Shown here piece after piece: positions 56,770-64,000 of a DNA stretch of 64,000 bases; position 1 is the first letter of the stretch, and each line of letters opens with the position of its first letter. The translations under genes and the position numbers were made by a program. The notes beneath the pieces were generated by a model. It had not been told where the DNA came from and made no database searches. It saw nothing but the letters and a program-made list of their open reading frames with translations. Origin of the DNA: Sepiola atlantica (taxonomy: Eukaryota; Mollusca; Cephalopoda; Sepiida; Sepiolidae); contig OY744525.1 of the NCBI GenBank assembly GCA_963556195.1, positions 80,634,040-80,698,039 of the forward strand, read 5' to 3'.

Positions 56770-58145
56770 GTGATGGCAAAACCCCAAAAGAATTGAGATC
56801 TGAGCTTCATCCTAAACTTCTACAAGGTCAAGAGGGAGGCCCTTGACTGCAGAAACTATCATGGCTGTAAGCCTACTGACAAGTAATGAAACTGCTTGAA
56901 CATGTCTTAGACTCATATCTGTGGGATGGTGAACATAAACGAAATGCAGTTCAGCTTTGTGCTGGGTAGAAGCGCCTCAGATGCCATTTTCATTGCACGT
57001 CAGCTGCAGGAAAAGTACATTGCTTCCGGGAGGTCTCTGTTTACCTCGAGAAGGCATTTAACTGTGTGCCTTGGAAAGTGCTCTGGTGGACAATGAGAAT
57101 TCATAGTGTTCAGAAGTGGGCTGTCTTTGGTGTCATGGGCATGTATGCTAATGCTCGAAATCATGTTCATTTCAACAGCCAATACAGTGAGAAGTTTGCA
57201 GTGTGTTGGGGTTCACAGGACTCAGTACTTAGCTCACTTTACTTTATTATTGTTCTGGAGAAGTTGTTTCGTTAGTTCCATACTGGAGTCCTATCGGAGC
57301 TTCTGCACGCAGACGATCTTCTTGTTATTGCAGATTACCTGGAGAGGTGCATCTCGAAGTTGCAGACATGGAAGACTGGCATGGAGAGCAAAGGTCCTAA
57401 GAGTCAACATGAAGATAAAGTTTGTAACTTCTGGTGTTGGTCTTGACCTCATACAAGACTGACAAATTTCCCTGCACTTTCTGTTACAGAGGCGTAGGTG
57501 TAAAACTATGAGCCCACAAGAAGTGTAGTATTCTGACTAGGAGGCTGGTAGTTAACCCAAATTATGTTTGCTGGAGATGTTGGGGTGCTTCCTGCAAAAT
57601 TGATAGTCGATCTGTGGCTAAAGATGGGACCCTACTGCTATTTGAGCAACACGTTGAATGTTGAACATGCTATCACTGCTAACTGTTGTATTGCATGAGA
57701 AAGGTTCAGGAAGCTGCTGCCAATATTTACATCTAGGCACATTTCCTTCAGGGCAAAATCTTTTCCTAAACACATGGCCTCAAACACTTTTGATTTGAAA
57801 CGGCTTCGGCATCATGATCATGCAGCTGCAAACTAGAAGAAAGATCCCATCAATCGTACTTCATCAGAAACTTGGTACTGGTGGGATTACGGATGCCTAA
57901 CTCAGTGTTTCAAATGGTTCAACCACTTAATGTGTGCCACCTCTTACATTAACTCCATAACGTGTCTGGATACCCCAGACTAGAGAGCATAGTAGACCGA
58001 GGAGGAACTAGCTTGAGTGCGTAATAAGTGATATAACTGCATGTAACCTGACTGATGTCAACCTTTGGACCGGACTGCAAGCGTGAGCTGTTGCTTGGTG
58101 CTGACCACACCAGAGTCCGGGACACTCGCAGCACCCTAAATACCA
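56770..58145 (+). pseudogene. LINE (family A) reverse transcriptase to C-terminus
   Basis: Decayed but recognisable through most of the reverse transcriptase. EALDCRNYHGC, an NEMQFSFVLGR-like motif, VYLEKAFNCVPWKVL (motif A, 57040-57085), SVLSSLYFIIVLEKLF (57222-57275), LLHADDLLVIADYLE (motif C, HADD for YADD, 57299-57343) and LQTWKTGMESKG (57358-57395). A Cys-rich PHD-like remnant with CTFC-RGVG follows (57470-57540). The C-terminal segment has MCATSYINSIT (57930-57960) and CNLTDVNPLDRTA-type sequence (58040-58085). Multiple stops. It matches the element carrying the minisatellite at 8096-9679. Confidence 0.85.
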
Positions 58146-58179
58146 AAAGCAGATGAAGATATATATATAGATAGGTATA

Positions 58180-58600
58180 TAATTATTTATAATAAATTTA
58201 TTTTTTCATCTTAACGAAGAATCATCAGTATGACTAGATATGATTGTACCACTTGTACAGGATTTGAACTCCAGACTGAAGTCATTTTTAATTTCTATTC
58301 GACGTCTTTGCCTCCACAGTCACTGAAACAGCTATACAACAAAAAAAGGGAAATATTTCTCTTATTCATAGTGTTCGATCAATCAAGGGGAGAGAACTTT
58401 GCAATATTGCTTTTGTTAGAAGCTTTTCATAATTCAATTTCAGAGTACGCTTCCTTGAAGGGGGCTTTAAATACTTATTTATAATAAATATTTTTTAATA
58501 TTTACATGCATATACATTTCATCTTAACTAAGAATCATCAATGCGGCTTGATGTAACTGAACCACCGGTCGCAGGATTTGAAATATATAGATATAGTTAG
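58180..58600 (-). repeat. Direct repeat pair about 320 bp apart with TGATGATTCTT word
   Basis: 58180-58275 and 58478-58580 share TTATTTATAATAAAT, TTTCATCTTAACNAAGAATC and CAGGATTTGAA in order. On the minus strand each reads B box-like TTCAAATCCTG, then TGATGATTCTT, GTTAAGATGAAA. A tRNA-related short element or LINE tail present twice is likely. Confidence 0.55.
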
Positions 58601-59055
58601 CCCAAGGTTACTGATAGCTGTCTTTGCACAGGTTGTTTCTTGAGAGCAAGGTGACCAATGAGTCTTCTCAAAATGCATATATGTTAACTAGAACACTCCT
58701 CCAGCTAGATCTTGCATTCTTACCTACCTTTCATTGACAACTTTAAACTCCGATGCTTACAATTATCCTCAAAGATGTGTGCAGCTTTTTGCACTGAAAA
58801 GTGGCAGGATGATCTTTCATCGGTCAATGTTTCTAAGTTCTTGGGACAAATTTTGATGTGCGGGGGATTCTCTTTTATGTTATATTTTTAGATGTTTAGT
58901 TATCTCATTTAACACAGCCAATACCACCATACACAATGTAACCCAAAAGTCACAATATCATCTCTTGAAAATTGACAGCTTTAATCCTGTCTTCGCTAGC
59001 AATCTGGGATACATTACCATGGGAATGCTTCCCTGCATGCTGCACCGGTGTAATT
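58601..59055. other. Non-coding DNA, possible LINE tail remnants
   Basis: 58985-59050 (GGGATACATTACCATGGGAA) loosely resembles the LINE tail at 53685-53715. Otherwise nothing is recognisable. Confidence 0.35.
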
Positions 59056-59059
59056 ATAG

Positions 59060-59285
59060 GAGCTGCCATTGATAATTCTGAAATATAATATTCGGGTTCT
59101 ATTTTACATACTGGCATGCGTTGGACAGCTTGAAGAAATTGACTTCCAAACTAACCTATCCTTGGCTTGGTCTTTATTTATAACTTTCTCCCATATTTCC
59201 CTGGCCTCCCCTGTGAAATAAACCTACTACCTCAACTGTTCTATACTTACTAACCCAAAAACTCTTATCCATTCTTTCAACATGG
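59060..59285 (-). pseudogene. LINE 3'-end fragment (family C)
   Basis: The minus strand parallels 35320-35500 and 62880-62954: CTACCTCAACTGTTCTATAC (plus strand) corresponds to CRTVEV codons, followed by CCATTCTTTCAACATGG and, on the other side, AGCTTGAAGAAATTGACTTC. Heavily decayed. Confidence 0.6.
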
Positions 59286-59763
59286 TCATACCATCATGTT
59301 GGGTGAAAACCTGATTGAAAGGTGGTTGCATTTGTTGACATTGAGAGACAAATCCCATAGGTTTGACCATTTCCACACTTGATGGAAGCATCTATGTAGA
59401 TGATTGGCAAATACCAGGAACAGCAAGGGACTCAGTACCAAGCCTTGGAGAGTGCCACTAACCACATTAGAAACACCAGACAGAGGACCATTGACCAGCA
59501 TCCGAAAAGTATGGTGGCAAGCAAGGAAGGCTCCAATCCATCTCACGACATGTGGTTGAAAGCCATAAGCCTGAAGCTTGTACAGCAGAAGTCTATGATT
59601 CAAATTCAATGAATCAAAGACCTTGGCAAAGTCAAAGAAAACAATGTCTGCTGCATCAGCCATGATTTTTTTTAGTGACCCACTCCTCCATAATCAAGAG
59701 ATCTCTTAGGTATGCAGCAGTGTTGGACTTGAGAGATTGATGCTGTGGTCCGGAAGCAAGATG
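59286..59763 (-). pseudogene. 5'-truncated LINE reverse transcriptase
   Basis: Minus strand. The frame at 59663-59286 reads FFDFAKVFDSLNLNHRLLLY (motif A, DFAKVFD), YGFQPHVVRWIGAFLA and SGTLQGLVLSPLLFLVFANH (motif B region). It then jumps to WDLSLNVNKCNHLSIRF, skipping the YxDD box through an internal deletion. Upstream, 59664-59763 continues in broken frame with SLDYGGVGH-like words. The 5' end abuts a 5S rRNA-derived segment in the same orientation. Confidence 0.75.
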
Positions 59764-59863
59764 ACATATAGCGCCTAATATTCCCAAATAGTCACCCATC
59801 TAGTACTGACCAAGCTCAATGTCACTTAACTTAACTGATGTGTCAGCATGATTAAGCCGTACA
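59761..59863 (-). pseudogene. 5S rRNA-derived sequence
   Basis: The minus strand shows the order of a metazoan 5S rRNA: GTACGGCTTAATCATGCTGA (5' end), AGTTAAGTTAAG, GCTTGGTCAGTACTAGATGG, GTGACTATTTGGGAATATTA and GGCGCTATATG (3' end). About 15 bases after the first block are missing, so length is about 103 against 120. The intermediate-element and C-box region is the best conserved part (GGTCAGTACTAGATGGG against GGTTAGTACTTGGATGGG). It is a pseudogene or a 5S-derived SINE head, fused to a LINE. Confidence 0.8.
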
Positions 59864-60245
59864 ATTTTTTGTCTTCTCTAAATCTGCTTTCTAATGGGTT
59901 GAAAATGATTTGTAAACGGAGTAATTAATGTCCTACCTATTTATAATGATACATAGTTATTAAATGCCCACAGATTCGGTCAGTCATTCTGATTACTTTT
60001 TGTAGAGATCCCTATTCCATATGAACATGACTGTAGTTTGAGCTCGGTCAACGATTCCCATTTTACGCTTAAAAATTTATCTGAAGTTTTCCATTGTCAG
60101 GCCCAAAAAGATATCACACAAATTTTATAAAATGTGTTTATAAATAAACTTAATGCAAATACAGTTAATGTTCACTTACAAACAGTAATTCATTTTTTTT
60201 TCTTCTTATAATCGCCTCCAACCAGGCATATTGCCACTGAGACAT
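59864..60245. other. Non-coding DNA
   Basis: AT-rich; nothing recognised apart from a T/TC-rich run at 60190-60208. Confidence 0.45.
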
Positions 60246-60720
60246 AAGGGGCTACTGTGAATTAGTGGCCAGATTAATAGGAGCATCTTCAGTGGGGTGT
60301 TGTGTAGGGAGATGTTTGTTTACATTACATTCAAATTTATGCATGTTGGTACAGTCGGGAAACGGAGCAGGGAGGGAATTGAAAAAAACAAGCAGTCCGA
60401 CAAAAAGAAGCTATCAGAGTAGAAAGCTTCCCGGCATCTGGGGACCTCTACAGTAAAAGGGTGGGATTTTGCTGCTTGTTGATGATATTTATGCTGAGGG
60501 GGCATAAGTTCAGCAAATTCGTCAGAACACATTCCATTAAAGTACTTGTAAAACAAACACAGGGATGCAAAAAGGGCTGGAGCTTGGTGGACAGTGTGGG
60601 ACATATTAGATTAGAGGCTCTTTGTTGGACCCTGTCTAAGAGTGGTTGATGAACCAGCCCAAATGTGGCAACAATACTCCATGCATGGGCGAATGGTGGC
60701 TTCGTAGAGATATAGGATAC
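60246..60720 (-). pseudogene. LINE (family B) 3' end, minus strand
   Basis: The frame at 60604-60320 reads LFASLCLFYKYFNGMCSDEF, AELMPPQHKYH, HPFTVEVPRCREAFYSDSFF, the C-terminal signature of family B. Upstream, 60640-60720 encodes a PCMEYCCHIWA-like stretch. One of the better-preserved 3' ends in the window. Confidence 0.8.
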
Positions 60721-62750
60721 TGGCAGCCAGTATCTTCTAGATATTTGTTAATTCAATCTGTTAATATTTAATAGCCACACGTACACATATATCGGCATGA
60801 AAATGCTTACTACGTCTAGCCACACTGATGAATATGTATAGATATGCATGTCGGTAGACAAACGGGATGCATTGTCTTCTTGTGTTAACCATTTGGAAAT
60901 TTTTTTTAGGCGAGAGATTCAAACGATTTAATAAATAAAAAAATTAAATGAATAAATCAATTAAAAACTTAGATTTTTAAATAATTTGAATTAATCATGT
61001 GTTCCTTTAAATTTGCCTCATTCCACAAAATGAAATTGTAAAGATATTTTGGTTTGATAAGGTCGGGCTACTTATACCTCTGACAGAAACATATTTTGCA
61101 AATATTTAGCCAAATAATGTTTGTATAAGTAATACATTATAGTTTCAGTGTTTCCGTGAAACTGAAGGTACTGATGGAAGATCAAACTAATATATCGTGT
61201 CAATGGAAGTGTGTATGTATGTATGTATATATATATATATATATATATGAGAGATGTTCATTGTCCATTTGGAATTTCGTTTATTACAAAAGTTGAATAA
61301 TTGAAACTTTTTTTTTCAACTTTTAGTGGAAATAATTTTAGGGGTTTGTTTTTAATGGAAAACGATTTTTCTTTACAAAATGGTTGCCAATTAATAATTA
61401 TAGATCACAAAACAAACGAAAGAAACAAAATACAAACAAAACCATGCACATCAAAAATTCATTGTTCATCATTTTGTTGTTTTAATAAAAGTTCCAATTC
61501 AGATAATTGTACAAGGGAGAGATTGAAACTTGATTCTTATTGGAGACATTTTTTTTAATAATCATTTAAATACATATGACTAACCTTTTATTATTACAAA
61601 CGTAGTTTTAACTGAATTTTGTTATGAGGAAATTATTATTTTATATCCAAAAATCTGTTATCAGTTTTCAATTAGTTTTTATGTTTTATTTTTATATAAA
61701 ACATTTTCCAGCTTTGAAAAAAAAACTTTAAAAGGATATTTTGGTAACTGTTATCCCTTTATTTTTTTTAATGAATACTAAATATACTTGAGAAATTCCT
61801 TCCGATTGGGGAAACAACCAAAATTTCACCAAGAGAATAATAAACATTACACCCAAAAGTTTATCGCAAAGTTCATGCATTTTTATAACATATGTTTTAT
61901 TTTTATTATTAAATAAACGAAAGTAACTGAATACAAAATAGTTGGATTCAAATGGTTTTAATGAATATTTTACAAAATTACAAAGTTCAGAAAACCAGTT
62001 CCAGGTGATGCATGTGACTTAGCATCAAAACGTTTTTTTTTTTAAATTAAGAGTAGAATGATCGATAAGGCTTAACTGTAGCTTCATCTGTCCCTAAAAA
62101 CAAGGAGAGATGTCTCATTGGTTGAGTTGGCTCATGTGAGTAGACATAGGTTTTTTAGAACTTAGAAGAGAAGGTTGTCATGTAAAAATCCGGATAGATA
62201 GAGGTGTTTGGATACCTCTGATATTCGAGCTAGAAGCAGCTTGTAAGTAAACAAAAATGGAGCCATAAGTAAATAAAATATATAGTTTAACGATTGAATT
62301 CTCGTCTATTCCTGTCCTTCTTCCATGGGTTTCCAGCGACCCATTCAGAGAGAATGTATCCAAACAACTTGAATCTTAACACTGAGAGATGAACAACATC
62401 CATGGCCCCAATTAACTCTGTCCCAGTTTTTCCTTATTCGAGAAATCTTGTATTTAAACTTTCTTTTTAAAGAAAGGTAAGAGATCTTGAGAAAATACAT
62501 GTCACAAAATGGATTGGTGCTATGTCATGGTTTTCCTAGACTTCGACATCATTCTGACACAAACGAGCTGTCTCGAGAATGGTATAGCTCTGGTAGCAAA
62601 GGGTGACAGCTTCACCCCCCCCCCCATATTTTGCCACTGTAACAAAAATATTTTGTTGGCTAAAAATATAAACGGCATGACTCAGAAGTTCCCTTCCTCT
62701 TTTCTCTTTTTCAGTCTGACTACCGAGGTGACGTCATTTGTTGATCACTC
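60721..62750. other. AT-rich non-coding DNA
   Basis: A (GTAT)n/(TA)n tract lies at 61212-61248 and a C-run at 62606-62624. A fold GTCTA...TAGAC around CACTGATGAATATGTATAGA occurs at 60815-60860. Open frames of up to 92 codons are low-complexity. No gene is supported. Confidence 0.45.
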
Positions 62751-63320
62751 CTATTCATCCAGACCAGTTCTGTTGAAATGCTTTTGAGACAGGATCTCTA
62801 CAAATATTTGGTAAGTCCATCTTTGTCCAGGTCTGTATTTATTCCTCAGGTCCATTTTTATCACTTCCTCCCATGTTTTCTTTGGCCTTATTCTGTGAAC
62901 TGGACCTGTTACCTCAACTGTTCTACATCTACTAACCAAAGAACTGTCATCCATTCTTTCAACATGGCCATACCATCAAAGTCTACTCTTTTGCACACAT
63001 CTCCCTATACTATCCATATTTAATCTTCCTCTGAGGTCACAAGATCTAATCCTGTCTTTAAGACTCACATTACACATCCATCATATCATTCTCATATCAT
63101 TTCTCTCCATGCAACGCATGTCCTCAACACTCACTAGCGAAGTTTCACTTTCATACATCATTACATATGCCTGATAGACTCTTCGCTTAGTCAACACTCT
63201 GCTGGTTAGTAATGGGAGAAGTTCTCTCCTAACACTTTCAATCACACTAGCACCTACTCCATCCTGTGCTCCAATGGTAACATAACTTCTCGCCAACCTC
63301 AATAGTTTCATCATCTAGAT
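62751..63320 (-). pseudogene. LINE (family C) C-terminal region
   Basis: Two open pieces on the minus strand: 63314-63081 with GAQDGVGASVIESVRRELLP, SRVLTKRRVYQAYVMMYESE and SVEDMRCMERNDMRMI, and 62954-62751 with SRCRTVEVTGPVHRIRPKKT and WEEVIKMDLRNK. Order and motifs are those of the segment downstream of the reverse transcriptase in a common LINE family. A frame break lies between them. Confidence 0.8.
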
Positions 63321-64000
63321 ATACTTTCTCTCTTTTGTTTATGTGTTCGAATAAATAAACTGATAATTCTTATAGGTGTAGTTTCGTAAATATGTCTTAA
63401 TTTGTAAGTAAATATTTAAATTTGATTTTGTCCAAATGTCAGTAAGTAACTTGCGTATCAGTGTCAATTTCCCTAATATGGTTTGAGGAGCGGTTCATAC
63501 CAGTCTCAATGGTATTACAATTTAAGTGAACACAATAAACCCGATTGGATTTGAATATGGTTTAGGTGATTACATAGTCTGCGACGGAGTCCATAACACC
63601 ACTGGCACACCCATAAAGCTTTACAGAACAAAACCGACGAAAAACAAAGGATTAAAAATTCAGCAACATTTTCCCTCTCTGTATATTTAGAAAATTGGGG
63701 CATTTATCACACTGACAGTGAGATTAAAATCCCAAATTCAAATTGATATTCACAATAAATGAATTATTAGCTTTCTAATAAACTGATCATGGGTATGCTA
63801 TAAGGTTAACTAATTTGCATATGGCTTTGCAAAATGACATCTCATTAATTAACTATTCGTTTTTATTGTTTTTTATTTCAACGATTGTTTTCATTTTAAT
63901 ATAACAGTTCTAATTACAAATATTTCTCTATCACGGGTAAAGGCTTAGAATTTGGAGTGAAAAGAGTCCTTTCCGTCAAAGTACATGGGTCCCACTCATA
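63321..64000. other. Non-coding DNA to window end
   Basis: AT-rich, no recognisable element or gene. A 62-codon minus-strand frame at 63515-63703 has no known domain. Confidence 0.45.

Noticed and set aside
60825..60860. CTGATGA followed by a TAGAC/GTCTA pairing
   Set aside because: The expected GAAA box and cleavage triplet are absent; the pairing does not abut the core.

Overview
The window reads as repeat-dominated nuclear DNA of an invertebrate animal, most likely a cephalopod mollusc of octopus type. That is an inference, not a proof. It rests on AT-rich sequence with long (TA)n tracts, a single-exon C2H2 zinc-finger gene with poly-Gln and poly-His tracts, tRNA-derived SINEs, and many decayed copies of several LINE families. 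There is no prokaryotic-style gene organisation.

Only one host protein gene is well supported: a 499-residue C2H2 zinc-finger protein at 28968-30467 (+). It has a plausible 3' splice site upstream and an AATAAA downstream. Nearly everything else is mobile or repetitive.

Layout. 1-7200: AT-rich sequence with a (TA)n-based satellite (1200-2036), a near-perfect 380-bp foldback element (5097-5480) and a low-copy dispersed repeat. 7200-7800: two hammerhead-ribozyme-like motifs on opposite strands. 7800-10204: LINE 3' ends, one carrying 13 tandem copies of a 118/135-bp piece of its own coding region. 10205-15050 (-): a nearly full-length, decayed I/Jockey-type LINE (gag-like ORF1; endonuclease, reverse transcriptase and RNase H in ORF2) with a tRNA-Asp-like sequence at its 5' end. 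15540-16350: a LINE tail. 16357-21912: 33 head-to-tail copies of a 168-bp satellite without a single length change. 22600-26810: a rearranged Ty3/gypsy-like LTR element containing an inverted piece of itself and an inverted related LTR. 27300-28680: SINE and flank. 28678-30660: zinc-finger gene. 30590-37100: non-coding DNA with diverged repeats. 37365-38075: foldback element and two tRNA-SINE copies. 38290-39080: broken mariner holding a GC-rich insert. 40150-48120: LINE fragments, a 30-bp minisatellite and a snap-back hairpin. 48400-50590: tandem repeats, two foldback elements and a non-autonomous hAT-like element. 51560-56400: a LINE broken by nested insertions, including a Tc1/mariner element with perfect 28-bp ends and one in-frame stop. 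56770-60730: more LINEs, one joined to a 5S rRNA-derived sequence. 60730-64000: mostly featureless, with one LINE tail.

The elements do not form a pathway. Their nesting gives a relative order: mariner and foldback elements sit inside older LINEs. The best leads are the hammerhead-like motifs, the 5S-LINE junction, the strictly phased 168-bp array, the LINE-derived minisatellite and the degenerate third finger of the zinc-finger protein.
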